Source: Tubulanus polymorphus (lineage: Eukaryota > Nemertea > Palaeonemertea > Tubulaniformes > Tubulanidae). Taken from it: a stretch of DNA of 64,000 nt. A program made the translations under genes and the position numbers. Shown piece after piece: positions 13,123 through 25,865 of the stretch. The stretch is taken from contig NC_134026.1 in the NCBI RefSeq assembly GCF_964204645.1, positions 1,674,001-1,738,000 on the forward strand, given 5' to 3'. Position 1 is the stretch's first letter. Every line of letters begins with the position of its first letter. Below the pieces are notes generated by a model that saw only the letters and a program-made list of their open reading frames with translations, was not told the DNA's origin and searched no databases.

Positions 13123-16100
13123 TGTGCGTCGATTACGACGGCTTTAAAAACAAAAAAAACTTTAGGATTTTATATTTGTCGCGATGAAGTTATTATTAAT
13201 ACAACCACTATACCGATCGTCTCGTCGAGTGCTGCCACCTACATAGAAGACGGAAATCATTGATAACGATGTTTATTATTTGGAACGCTTCATCCATGTG
13301 TATTTTGACATCTATCGCTGACTGGGCTTAAATTAAAGGTACACGTTGCCGAGAGCGATAATGCCTAGCATTGTTGCTTTAGTTGTCTAGCGACGCGCGT
13401 AGTATGGAGTTTGAGCGGACGGACCGGTACGGACCGGTCCGTCATCGTCGACTATCTCTCGTATCATCGCGTATCGTTCGATGAATACCGGCGACAGAAC
13501 TTCGTTTTTAAAGGATAAAAAAAGTAGAAAGCCAGTTTCATATGGTGCATTTTAACTGTCAAGCATTGAAAATGCTTTGTATTTCTTCCATGGAAGTTTG
13601 GTATGTAACCGTCTCGAGGAGAACAGGCCGCGAAGACACCTAAACATTCGTTTTGATTCATGAAATGATCGCGTAGAAGAAGAATATTGAAGAATATCGT
13701 CGCCGGCTTCAAGTGTTATCACTTCCATTTCATATCATATTAACCCCTTAATCCTATAGCATCGCTTGATTCACTGCAGAGATAAATATATATTATTACA
13801 ACTACTGCTAGTCATTGTAATCATTCAACGAAGTGTCATCTAGTGTCATTATTATCAGTCGGGGTTTTTTTTTCCTGAGAAATTGTTGAAATTACGGCGT
13901 TAATTTTTACTACGAATCGTACGACAATGTTTTAACTTATAATATCCATGGCAACCATACGAGCTGATAGAGCTCTGTAGTGTTTGTTTTAATTTCTGGT
14001 TAACGTGAATGTCAATACTCGTAAATGCTCATCTAGTGAATTTTCTACGCGTTGCGGCGAACTCTTCGCGGGACCCGGCGCGGCGCTTCACTCCGATGAA
14101 CTCGTGTTTCAGTTTCTTACGAACGCTTTTAATTTGTTTCGTGAATCTGCCGTACGAATAGCGAAGGTTGCGGTACTTCCTGTACATCGCTATGGCGATG
14201 AAGATATCTGTTGAATCGCGCTGATTTTGCCATTTTGCGAGGAACGTCAGAACTCAAAATAATGGCTTTCAATGAATAGTAGTAGATGTTTATGATACGG
14301 ATAGATATTGTGATAAACAATAATGACAAGATTATTATCAAGGCCTTGTATTTGATATAAGCGATTGATAGGTTTTGAGTTTTGTTTGTTCGTTGCCTTT
14401 ATTTTCTATTAATTATTCGATGATTGAATTGCTCAGATGACGTAGTTTGTTTAAATGTGTGTTAAATGTAAATATTGCATTTTTAACGGTAGCTCGTCTT
14501 CAGTGATATAAACAAGTCCTACAGTTTATTCTCTTCCTCGCTGGACGAATCGGTCATTTATAGTTTATGTATATTCCCTATGAAGAATAACCTGCTTTCC
14601 AATATTGCACCTATAGGGCTACCCTTAAACTAACGCTTATCTCATCATGGAATTAGCAGCGTTTCCCCTTGCAAATGAAAATAGATGTATTTGAAATGCT
14701 TCTCACAATTCATGGGGGTGGGGAACACGGGCCGTACTATGGATTCTCGACGCAGAATTGGTCTCCTCTCCTTAACAAATTTGTATTCTAATCACAAAAC
14801 TGGTTCAAAAATGTTTGGTTTTTGTTTCTTTCGAAGATGACTGCCTTTTCATTGGAAAAACAGACTTAAAAAGAGTTGATCAGATGGAAATAATAGGGTC
14901 AGAAAATATGAAGCTCCCTCTGGCTATAGAACTGGCTTGGTTCCCTGGGTATGCAGGTGTTTGTAGTCGCTTGAAAATGACAATGAAGGTTTTAGTTGTC
15001 TATTTATAGAATCTGAAGAGTTGACCCCTACACCATCGACTCATTCATCTCCTAATTATTACTGATTATGTTAATGATCCTTTGTGAACTGAAGTAATAA
15101 TGATTAATCACAGAAACTGGTTCATGTGACTAGTGGGTATATATATATATGTGTGACCTGTCTGGTCGCAACAGACATTTGAATCCCTCCTGCAACAATT
15201 TGTCGCCAACGTCAACTTCAATGAATACGATGAAATTTGTCATGGGAACGATCATTATAAAAATCTAATAAAAAAACTCTTTCTGTTGAGACCTGTGAAG
15301 ATATAGGTCCCGGTACCACCATCGAGTTTTATAACATAATTGCCTTTCAAATTTTTTTAAGATTTGATCTTTTTTCGAGATTAGATGCATAATACGGATT
15401 GGAATAGCGTTTCATCGATATTGATAATGATTTGATGATGACAGCTGTAAGTGAGAGGGAGAGAGATGTGTGTTTCTCATATCTCTGTAACAGTCTGATG
15501 TTGGGTCTAAATTGCACAGTTGTAGACTGGTAGATTGTTAGATTGACTATAACCAAAATCAGGGTTCATAGCCAGTTTCCAAAGTACTCAATAAAGCACT
15601 GCTTTTGAAAAGAATTTAATGAGGCCCTCGAAAAATACTTACTTCACGCAACAATTTCAAGAAGTGCTTATAAAGTGCTTAATTTCGACTTTTGATTGTG
15701 TTTTTTGGATGATTTATGTTATGATGTGCAATGATAGAAAAGTGTCACTTTTGCCTGACTAAAGTGCTTACTGCTATGAACCCTGCAAATTGGGCTTAGC
15801 TCAGCCTGGTCTTTATTCTCTCTACAAGTCCAGACTAAGCGAGTGGACCCCGATTAAGAGATGCACATCAAACCATCATCAGTGCATTTATACTCTGTCT
15901 CTGTATTATTATATTAATATATATAGTAATAATAAGATTATTATTATAAATGATGATTTTTGTGTTGAGTGTAAATGATAATGATGTAGACTATTTTTGA
16001 TTAGGGTCGATATATAAGTGTATAATAATGACAACCAGTAACTGAGATAAACACAAGTGCAATCAGTTTTGTAATGAAGATTTATAAAGAGCATTAAGGT

Positions 16101-17337
16101 ATAATTGATCGTGAATCCTGTGTAAATGCCGGTTATAACTGAGATTTTGGATTTTCTGTTCTGGACTGAACATCCAGTACTGGTTTTATAGATAACCGTG
16201 GATTTAACTGTCAAATTCAAAGATGTTCATTGAATGAATATAGTTCATACCCTTCTAAGATCGAGTCCAGTGTTCATTGTCGTCAAAGCCCTTTAGGTTC
16301 CCCTTAACAGCATCATCATCTTAAATTTTATCTGGTATCAGAGCTGTAATACTAATAGTCAATGTTTTATTTATTTATCCACCCGTTTTGAGGTATGTGG
16401 GTGTCATCAATGAGGCTTTGTTTATACTGTTATATTTATATTTGGGCGGCATTTTTTATCTGTAAGTTATGAATGATTCAGCAAAAGAAAATAATAGCCT
16501 TCTATTACATATCAATGGATTGATTGTATGTAACTGACTAATATCTAATGGGTTCCGAGGGTTCGTTCGACTGTCTTTTAATCGGTTACTTTTCGCTCTT
16601 ATTTTCATCATAGAAGTATTATATTTCACGGGATGTATAATCACTTCTATGTTTTCACGTGTAAAAGAAGACCAAGTTGCTGGCTGGCTGTGTACATACA
16701 TATAAACTGTATGTAACTGCTCTGTTTTATAATATTATTATATATTTATTCCCATCTGAAGAATAAAATGTCTGCCTAATATATATTAAACGCTTGTTAA
16801 TCGTCGTTGTCTTGGATTGCAGATAGGACGGACCTGACTATGCCTCTTCAAGAGTAATTTCTACCCTTTTTAAGAGCTCAACTTCTCACAGAAATATGCA
16901 CATCAGAACACTTTGTAGTTCCTTTTTAATTGATTTGATGTCAAAAGTACTCTCATATTTAGTCAGTGCTAGAGATCTATATGCGGTAGTTTAATTTGTT
17001 CTGCAGTGGAGAGGATTCCATTTAACATACGGTACGTCTTTGAGAGTTTCGAAGGATGATTGAGTAGCGGGTTAATGAATATATTGACCCCATCCAAAAC
17101 ATCAACTGTAGTCGATCTGCCGCCTTTGAACCTCCTATCGATTCCCCAAAACTAAGATTGGAATTGTCTATACCCAATTAATCAATAAATATGCCCCGTG
17201 AGCGCCAATTCTATCAATTGAGCCCAACTTCACAGGAAGTGAGTCCAATTTGAACTCGTTAATTAGTTAATATTTCACTCTGTTTTGAGCGAATGGTGCG
17301 CGGAACTCGGTTCCTAGTCTTTCGTTGAAAAAGTTCA
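13123..17337. other. Long 3' UTR/intergenic stretch
   Basis: No plus-strand coding exon is recognised between the CaaX-box stop and the signal-peptide exon at 17338. A clean AATAAA at 16762-16767 could end a 3.6-kb 3' UTR of the CaaX gene; shorter forms are equally possible. A GC-rich minus-strand open frame at 14029-14253 is listed separately. The rest is AT-rich with short TA, TAA and CA-like runs, for example near 15140 and 15900. Confidence 0.4.
14029..14253 (-). other. Antisense GC3-rich open frame, possible terminal exon
   Basis: Reading the minus strand, 74 sense codons run from just after a stop at 14254-14256 to a TGA at 14029-14031. The peptide is strongly basic and ordered-looking, with segments such as IFIAIAMYRKYRNLRYSYG and KSVRKKLKHEF. 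About two thirds of third positions are G or C, unlike the AT-rich surroundings but like real exons here. A weak acceptor (TTATTTTGAG) lies just upstream in phase 1. No upstream exon was found on this strand and the family is not recognised. It could be a terminal exon of a minus-strand gene, a decayed exon, or chance. Confidence 0.3.
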
Positions 17338-20300
17338 ATGAAACCGTTGATATTGTTGTCCCGAAGAATGGTGCTGATGATGTACACGCAGCAGAGATCA
17401 GTGACGTTCTTGATCTTATTGATGCTGATAATACCATCGTTGATTGCAGCGGCAACATGCGACAATCAAACGGCCGACAATCCACTCAAAGAACGATGTC
17501 ACTGCGAAGGTTTAGTATAAAGATATACTTGGCTTTTATAAGAGAAGCCTGTATTCGTTGCATAAGAATCACTCACTTATGGGCAGTTGCAGGAATGAAA
17601 GTGAAAGTTAAAAACGATAAATTATTTCTTGCAGAAGGGAAATGTGTAGTTTGCCATTATCCGTTTAATTGTCGTTCCGACAACGACTGTGCTGAAGGGA
17701 GCACTGGACCTGCTTGCGAAAAGTGTCTATCGAAAAATGACGAAGACGATTATGCAGGTAAAAACGGAACCACTTTCGCCTGAGGCTGAGTTCTCGCACT
17801 CGGCTGCTCCCTATCCATACACACACGCTTGATTAAAGCGTCTATGTCATTTAACTTTTAATGATGAAAGAGCCGTATTCTAGAAAAAATGTCATAGCCA
17901 AAAAACACTGCGCGTGCCGGAATTTATATATCTTTTCAGGATACTTCAGATGGGGAAGCCGTTGTGTGAATTGCCTCTCCATCACGTGGAGTGTTGCCGC
18001 GGCTCCACTGATTATACTTGTCATTCTGTTTGCTTCAATTCTCATCGGCTGGTCGGTCTCGACGACTACTAAGGTTTGCGTTGCATAATATCGTCAATAA
18101 CGAGTCGAATTGACATATTCATGAACGTATCGGACGGCTTTGGAGCTGTTTTTAGCTTCTCCTCTCCGAGGAAATAAGATTATCCCACCCCATAAGTCTC
18201 TATTAGGAATCCCATACACGTCAGATTACTTTTGACGGTTCATTTAAAGCTAAATAACCTACTTGCCCTGTAACATTGATAATTAATCTGTTGGAAGCCT
18301 GTAGAATCTGAATGACCATGGTTCGATCCCCAACGATTTAAAGAATGACTTAAAAAATCTGAATTGCTGATAAAATTAAATATCCCAGTTCCGCGGAAAG
18401 AAATTGACCTTTTTCAAAACTGATACGTATATATTATTATAAATTCACCAGAAAGTATTAGGTATTTTAAGTAAATAATTTCTTGTTTTCATATCTATCG
18501 TGCAAAAATTCGTCTGCGTCAGATTTAGTTTACCGTCTGGTAGTATGATGGCAGCACTTTCCACTACTACACCACCCTAATCCTAAATTCGTATGAATTA
18601 CATAAAAACAGATCGGTTTTGATATGTTTTCAGTTGAAGCAATTGATACATTTTCTCCAACTATATACGATGTCGTTTTTGATGCGAGTTCCCTGGAAAT
18701 CGTTTATGCAGGAATCAAACATACAACTTACGTACATGAATATGCAAACTATTTTCTCCAGTCTAGGTATGAATAGTTGATCCCATTTCAATTAAAAGAT
18801 ATTAATCAACACTTGAATTGTCCCAATATAAAACACAATATGATTTCATTCAAAGGAAAACATGTGAACATCGATTCGGTTTCAAGCCGCTTCAATTCAG
18901 TAAAATTGTCTATTTCATAGATTCACCCAAGTTAAACCCGAATTCGTTCATTTATTGAATTCATTAGATTTTTTACATGTTTGTAGAATGTTACTTTCGT
19001 TTACCAATGAGACTCGTCTACGTAGAAGCGTGCGGTATCCTTGTATTCATGGCTCTTATTTCTGGCGGTTTTATCATCGGAAACAACTTTCTGGTAGGAC
19101 TAATCACTCTTGCTCCGATAGGTTGTATATGCATAACCTGTTCGGATGAGGAAGACAATGTTTCGATACCCTTAACTCAAACTTATATACATATACCATT
19201 CCAATAAATGCATAATTCCATTGAAAAAATAGGGATTGAATTTCAGAGAAAACTGAATAAATTCGATGCAGAAACTATCGATAAACAGATCGTATTTCGA
19301 CGTTTGGGGATGTTATGTTTAATAACCCTTTACGGCCCGACTGTAGTGACTTGTGTACGTGTTTGGTCCTGTTCACACAGAGATGACGATAAGGTAAAAT
19401 CAATTAGAATTTAAGAAAAACAATTACACATTTTCAGTGATATTCAATGAAGAAAATCATTCTCGAAATTTCTTTATTCACTTAGATTTTCGTTCTTAAT
19501 ACGACGGACGTTTTTTTACACGATCACACGCTTAATTGCGCTGACTGGTCATTTCAGGTGAGTTGAAATGTGGATATTAAGTTCCTGTTGTAAGTCTGAA
19601 AGTCATATACGCAAATCCTTAGGGAGTTCTTTTCGAATGATTTTTAGTATGTATGAAATGGTTGTTTATTTTAGATCATGTCTGTTCTATCGACGATTTG
19701 TTTCGCTTTCTATTTGATGCTCGGGCCGTTAATGATCATTTACGGTACATTGGTGTGGAGAAAATGGCATAAACTGATCGAACATTCGAATAAATATGGG
19801 TACGATCTCATCGCCAATGCGCGTTCGTTTGAAATAACTACTGGCCCTGGTCGCTCATGGACGTCTCCTCTCTTATACAGGGTATTGTATGAATCGTATA
19901 ACCCACAAGCATGTTTTTGGGAAGCTGTGCCTGCCTTGAGAAAATTAACACTAGTAATAACTACTGATGTTTTCCCGTCAATCCTGTGAGTTCAAAAGCA
20001 GTTCATTCTAGTTTCTATATCATATCGATACGGTTCTATGCGAGTTTCCATTTCGCAATCATGCTGGAACGATTTCTTGTTTTTGTAGGCCTCTTTACCA
20101 AATCATAGGTAATTTATTTGTGTCGGTTTGTTATTTGTTTTTGGTTCTCGCATTCAGGCCTTACGTGTAAGTATATTTCGTAATACAATAGGGGGGGAAA
20201 TGAGTAGATGATAAAATAACGGAAAGAGAGATGCAGGCTCGAAAATCGAAAAATGATATCCTATTTTCACTTTCAGCCACTATAGTTATCGAATAATGCC

Positions 20301-20753
20301 ACATTTTAGTGTCATGAATGTATTTGAAGTAAGTCTGAATTAAATCTCTCTCACATCGTAAATATATCGCAGTACCATAAAGCAACGCTGTCTATAATTA
20401 CTCGTTTACAGGTTTTGTCCAGTTTATGTCTCTGTTACGTTCAAATACTCGCATTGTTACTGGTGCTGTCTACAGATATACCATTCTGGCTGGACGTCAC
20501 TGCTGTAACTCTAGCAGCGACTACCGTCACCGTTTGGTTTGTGTTTTTCCTTCTGACGAGAATGGAATTAACGGACGACTTGGCAGACGATACGACAACC
20601 GATAATGATAGCGAATGCGGGGGAGAACATCTTACTTTAACCTTGTCCAAACAGAATAGAATATTAGTGGTCGCGTCGAAGCATGCTCCAGACCTGAGCG
20701 CTAGTAAGCTGGAAGCTACGCCTGTTTATGGTCTACCTGTAGTTCAGACCTAG
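17338..20753 (+). CDS. Signal-peptide, Cys-rich, approximately seven-pass membrane protein
   Basis: Eleven exons join to 556 residues: 17338-17509, 17635-17757, 17940-18073, 18634-18766, 18987-19093, 19247-19393, 19486-19557, 19675-19985, 20089-20166, 20277-20328 and 20412-20753. Phases agree throughout. A signal peptide (residues about 15-38) leads into a Cys-rich ectodomain with CHC, CVVC, a STGPACEKC box, then GYFRWGSRCVNC. This is the GxxGPxCxxC...GYF...CxxC layout seen in many receptor-like multi-pass proteins. About seven hydrophobic segments follow. Between them is YNPQACFWEAVPALRKLTL, resembling the Y..(W)WE....R+L linker of TRP/Flc-like membrane proteins. The last 50 residues are acidic and cytoplasmic. 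Function is unknown; sensory receptor or channel-like is an inference. The exact start among several N-terminal Met codons is uncertain. The exon ending at 19093 could be longer. Confidence 0.75.
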
Positions 20754-22365
20754 ATAATAACTCCTCAGAAAACAACCACCATGATATCGGGGATTCATTC
20801 ATCGTCTTGTGCAACGTATTCGAAGATAACTCTGGGGATGGTTCCACGGGATTAAAAGACCTGCAGGTCCAAAAAATATAGATGGTTATAATTTGATGGG
20901 CATGTTATGAGGTCCAATAAGTCTATACAGGGTATCCGGTCACTGGATCTACGAGAAGCTCATTAAGTCGACAAAGTTGAATCCAATCCTCAATGATTCA
21001 GAAGAAAACTATGTATTTTGACTGATTTGACTGGTTTATTTTCCATGTAGTTTTCAGTTGTTGTTTTTGTTAAGTCACAGATACACTTATTGATAATAAT
21101 TAAACAATATTTACACTAATGCAGATATAGATACACACTAATTAATAACAGTTTCTTTATTTCAGTTCTTCAGTAAATTAACTTATGATGTTAACTATTT
21201 CCTGTACTTATAAACTCATAGCAGTACAGGGGCGGATCTAGGGTCTGATTCAGGGAAGGGTGCACCCCAAAATAGGGCGCATCATATACCTGGTAATCAA
21301 AAAGGCACATCGAAAGAAAGCCCATCGCAAAACATGAACTTATTTTTGGAAATACAGAGAACAAGCTTATGAATTTAAACAGTTTAGATATTCTTAATTT
21401 TCCTGTAAAATTTCAGGGCAATTTTAGGGGGGTTGCATTTCCCTGCACCTCTCCTTAGATCTGCCCATGCAGCAGTACAGCAGACATGACCCTACTCAGT
21501 ACTGGGTTGTTGTCAAATTAGAATTACAAATGTACATTCCTAAGCTGATTTCCAAACCTTAGCTAACCATGTTGCAACTCGAGTAAGGTGCAATCTACTG
21601 TGTATGAATTACTCGCTAATTACCAAGAAAAGAGTTGACTATTTTATCTCTTGAATCGACGTCTTTCAAACTATTAAGAAAGCGATGCCAGAAAATCTAA
21701 TAATATACAATTAATATTGATACCGATATTAAACTAATTAAGTACAGAAAAATAAATTTCAGAAAACTAAACTCGAACGTTACCGTTCACTTTCTAGCAT
21801 CACATCCCGATGTCATGGAACCGTTTTCAGTAAGAAAGAGTATTTCAAATGCTTTTTCATAAAGTTTGATGTTGATTTCATTTTAAACATTCTGCGAAAT
21901 CGTTTTTATCCAATGTTTTTAGACGTCTATACGGTCGAACCAACACGATGATTTAGTCACAATCGGTACTTGTGACCTTCATTTGAATACATGAAATTAA
22001 GAGAATTTTCAAACAAATTTCACCATATTAAAATGCATTTCGAATATTAGAAAAAAATTTCTGATTCAGAATCAATGAATCGATTAAATTCAGACAGTAG
22101 TTGTCTCGATATTTCGCCACATTTCACGATACAGATTCACTGTAAAACTAAACATTTAGCATTCTAGCTATAGTTCGTAAACAAGCATATGCAGCGTTTC
22201 TCTTACACTCATTAATGATCTCGTTATTAATCCGCTATAACTATCTATAAACACTGGAATATTTGCAGATTATCTCTTTAGATATTACGTAAAACCTTGA
22301 ATATTCATTTTGCAATTTTACGGATGTAAACAGTCTTTCCAATACGTCGTTATTCGCTGCATTAC
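20754..22365. other. 3' UTR/intergenic, no gene seen
   Basis: Follows the stop of the multi-pass protein gene. It is AT-rich and without convincing coding frames. AATAAA-like sites occur near 21750. Near 21230-21470 there is moderately repetitive sequence (GGGCGGATCTAGGG, TTTCAGGGCAATTTTAGGGG) that may be a degenerate transposon fragment. Confidence 0.35.
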
Positions 22366-22617
22366 ATGCAAACAGTCACTTTCCGAAGCGAATATCACGG
22401 TAGCGAACACAGCGCGATCACAACCAGTAGCCCGCATGTACACGGCCACTGTGGTCAGGACTGTCGACAGACGCTGAAGCTGAATTTCCTAACGTTTATT
22501 TTGCTCTTGGTCGAAGTCTTTTTCTTGGCTGGTTTGTCGCTATTCGTAGATGAAGAAGGAACAGGTTCCACCGGTACTGCCACTGGTTTCGCGACAGGTT
22601 CTGAAAACGATAAGTGA
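22366..22617 (+). CDS. Possible 83-residue single-pass membrane protein
   Basis: This is a complete ATG-to-TGA frame. The N-terminus is polar and rich in His, Ser and Cys (HVHGHCGQDC). A hydrophobic segment follows at residues about 42-62 (LNFLTFILLLVEVFFLAGLSLFV), then an acidic and Gly/Thr-rich tail. No splice sites are required. Codon use is less AT-biased than the flanks, which mildly supports coding. I recognise no family and cannot exclude chance. It lies on the strand opposite to STK11, downstream of its stop. Confidence 0.35.
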   Translation: MQTVTFRSEYHGSEHSAITTSSPHVHGHCGQDCRQTLKLNFLTFILLLVEVFFLAGLSLFVDEEGTGSTGTATGFATGSENDK

Positions 22618-23518
22618 AACCATCATCAAATAATATAACCAGGGTATTCACTGTGCTACTGCGCGTCCCTACAGATCAGTCATTCCTAGATATAAGGAGT
22701 TTAAAGGAGAAAATTTCAAATTTCCAGGAAGACTACCTATGCTCGGTTTCAAATTTGGCAAAAAAAATCCCAACTGTACTGATTTATGCATACATAGTTT
22801 ACTGTACAACTACAAACTAGACCGAAATTTCTAATTGCCTAAATCTCTAAATTAATTGACAGAGTTTAAAAGTTTTGTGCATTTTGCACGATTTAAAGGA
22901 GTTTCAAGCAGCTTTAAAACCATTTTCCATTTAGAAGGAGTTTTTAAGGAATCCAGGAGTCACAGGGACTCTGCTTACAATTATAAGGGTATGTCTACAG
23001 TAGATGAGTCGATAGCCTTGGATCATCACGTGTGTCTACGACAATATAGTAAATATTTTCTAACTCGAATTCATGATATAAGACCTTTTGTTGCTCTTAC
23101 AGCCCTAGAATTCACAGACCTTGGAGAGAATCTATTGGTCCCACAACATCTGAGGCAAACAGAGTCCGGTTTCACGAAAAGTTTTAACTCTTAAACCGAT
23201 TTAAGGTAAAATGAATTGATGAAGAAATTAAATCGACTGAAACCAGAGTCTACCTCATCAACATTACTATTGACCCCTCAAAGTGCAAATTAAGGTGTTT
23301 ATCAGCTCTCCCTCTCTACCCATCCTTGAAATTTTCATTTGAGTGGGAAATTGATTGAAAAAATGCCTTTCCTAGATGTTATAATAAGAAGTCTCATTTA
23401 AAATTTTCTATATTTAGAGACCGGCAAATTATGGCCTTTTTTTCCATCCGACTAAGTGTGATTATACCGGTCCTAACCACGAGGAGGCACGGTACTCCAG
23501 AGGCAAGGTCATTTGTTG
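22618..23518. other. Region downstream of STK11, no clear exon
   Basis: If STK11 uses the donor at 23531-23532 rather than stopping at 23519, a short final exon should lie here or further left on the minus strand. I could not identify it. Otherwise this is 3' UTR of STK11. The plus-strand frame 22856-23194 shows no protein-like features. Confidence 0.35.
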
Positions 23519-25865
23519 TCACATTAACTCACGTTGAGTGATATGATGATCTTGGTTTATATAAAATTCGTCTTCGTCTTCGCTTTCGTCTCCATCACAG
23601 CAATGTAAATTTTCTAGATATGGCACAACAGTAGTAGCACAGACGCCTCCAGCTTCGAGGTCTTTACCATAACTCATTGATACCGGAGCACTCGTTGATT
23701 CATGGTACTCCCGAAACCAACTGCAAATCAAATCGCTTTAGATTAAAGGAAGCACTTTCACCGATCAATTATGAGTTTCCAGTGGTGAGGTTAGTGTTCA
23801 GTGGAAATTTCACATCTTTTTCACATAAAAATTTTCAAAATATTGAACATTCGTTATATAGAATATAGCGAGAAACAGAGTTTAATAAACTATTGAATAT
23901 GAACTGAGTAAAAGGTTTGAGCGATGACTGAAATATAAACCCAGATCACTTGCAGTTTTTACACAATCTAGCATTCAGCTGTTTTCATCACTTACTCATG
24001 CTCTTTGATTTCTTTGATGCCCATTCTTTTAGCTGCATCATATTCTAACATTCCTACAAAAATAAAGATTACAACTGTACTTAAATAACCGGGCACAAGT
24101 GAACCAAAAATCAGATGCTCGCTTGCTTTTACCTTTTAAAAGTGAAATGAGTAAAGGTGGCAGATCATCGGGTATCGTATACTCTCCTTTACCTATATTC
24201 TCAAACAGTTTATATATATTGTCACCTTCGAATGGATATTTGCCCGTGGTTAAATTGTAGCTAGAAAAAGAGAAACACAAGGGTCAAATGGAGCCAGAAA
24301 TTTCATACCGCTTCTAGACGAGCCGCTTCATTCGCAGGACACAATACATTGACTACCAGTGCAGGCCAGTTGAATAAGCCGAAGAGCAACGGGGCTTTGA
24401 GATACACAAACTCTCACAACTTCCATGTAAGGTGGACCAGAAGGTTGTATGAAGATCAAGCATTCTCAGTATGCAGCGCGAGATTGTAGATAAGGTTAAG
24501 CACGGGTAGACACAGAAAGGCGCTTTACAAATTGCTCGAATTATTATCATTACAGCCAATATGTATCAGATAATTCATCCCTTAGGTAAGCTTTACATCT
24601 AGGTACAACTTTCAACCCTAAGCTTTGACTGGTATATTTATATGAATTCATTAAACTTACAGTGTTACTCCCGTTGACCATATGTCCACTTTGAAACCCG
24701 AAAAAGTTTCATCACCATTTGCAATCTCGGGCGGTTGAAATGCAGGTGAACCTTGACTAGTTCTACAAGTATCATCAGGGTTGAACATATCTAGAGCCTG
24801 AAAAATCATGAATTCAAAATGCTTGAAATAGAAAAGAAACAATGTGAAATGTGACAATCCTACAACTAATACACACCTCTGCTACACCAAGATCAGTGAT
24901 CTTTAGTTTTTCACTGAAAGACAGTAGAAGATTTCCAGGCTTAATATCTTTATGTACTATGCCTTGAGAATGTAAATATTCTAGCCCTTCTATAAGTTGA
25001 CAAAAATACCTGAAAATAAAAAAAGAAAGTGAATATTAGATGCCAGGTTAGTTATTTTCTATCAGAGATCGGGTGAAAACAGATGTAAAACGTATTTTAC
25101 CCGTGGGTTTGCCAAATAGGGAATTTCTTATCGGGTGCATGCTCTAACATTTCCTGTAAGACGGCAACACAAAGCTCCATCACCATATACCTGATTAACG
25201 TTATTAAGGTCTATGAAACACACATTTATGCAATTTGAACAACATCCACTTTATGGACTCAGAAATATTGACTGGTAAACAATAATTAACAGGTGAAAGG
25301 ATACATTTTCTGTTTTTCTTCATTGTATAAGACTTCGATAAGTTCGATCACATTCGGGTGTTGAAGTCTTTTTAATAGACGAATCTCTCTGCAATAGATA
25401 AATCTGAACATTGTAATACTGTCACAATGAGCTTTGATTTTGGACCCCAGAATCATTTGACAAGCCCTCTCTGATTTATGGGCGTGTCAAATTCGAAAAC
25501 CTGCATTTAATGGCGTTTTACCTTTGGACATTTTGTTCACCGTTTGGAATTTTTCTTAATTTCTTCTTTTTCAATATTTTAACGGCGAGTCTACGTAACG
25601 TTTCAGTATCGAGCACCTCTTTAACCTTGCCGTACGAGCCCTCTCCGAGAACGTCACCCATCAGGTATTTACCGATCAGTTTCGCTCTCTTTTTACGCGG
25701 TTGGTAAATGATTTGGTCGGAGTCGACTCGATGGAAAAACATGTTATCGAATGGTTCATCGTCTCGTAAGAAATCGAGCTCGTCGATGTTACACAGCATT
25801 GGATGTTGATAATCGTCATTTCCCAACGCGTATGCTATATCCTGCTCGTGATGCAGAGCTGCCAT
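23519..25865 (-). CDS. STK11: Serine/threonine kinase STK11 (LKB1)
   Basis: LKB1 is the master upstream kinase of AMPK and related kinases and acts with STRAD and MO25. Eight exons on the minus strand are 25522-25865, 25305-25388, 25101-25190, 24877-25009, 24661-24797, 24133-24260, 23996-24053 and 23519-23720. They give 391 residues. The family signature [19 protein letters not shown] precedes the glycine loop [11 protein letters not shown] and VK lysine. The catalytic loop is HKDIKPGN, the metal site is DLG rather than DFG (both LKB1 hallmarks), and the activation segment carries [21 protein letters not shown]. The C-terminal flank keeps [11 protein letters not shown] and an acidic stretch. 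The human protein is 433 residues. The 3' end is uncertain: a strong donor C|GTGAGT at 23527-23532 sits just before the TGA, so a further C-terminal exon is possible. Confidence 0.95.
24300..24560. repeat. Short interspersed repeat inside STK11 intron 5
   Basis: On the minus strand this reads TAATGATAATAATT, then GCAATTTGTAAAGCGCCTTTCTGTG, and continues into a GC-rich body. A related copy on the plus strand at about 36960-37040 has TAATGATAATAATAAT followed by CTTGTAAAGCGCCTATTTCTCTGT. The AATAAT-tail plus TTGTAAAGCGCC arrangement is common in invertebrate dispersed repeats. The open frame 24353-24559 on the minus strand is part of the repeat, not a gene. Confidence 0.45.

Noticed and set aside
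14005-14214. Plus-strand 69-codon frame
   Set aside because: The minus-strand frame over the same bases has stronger third-position G/C bias; the plus frame is probably its shadow.
17325-17783. 152-codon frame across exon 1 and 2 of the multi-pass gene
   Set aside because: Different frame from the signal peptide and runs through an intron; only its 17635-17757 part coincides with a real exon.
24353-24559. 68-codon minus-strand frame in STK11 intron 5
   Set aside because: It lies within a dispersed repeat with a second copy at 37 kb.
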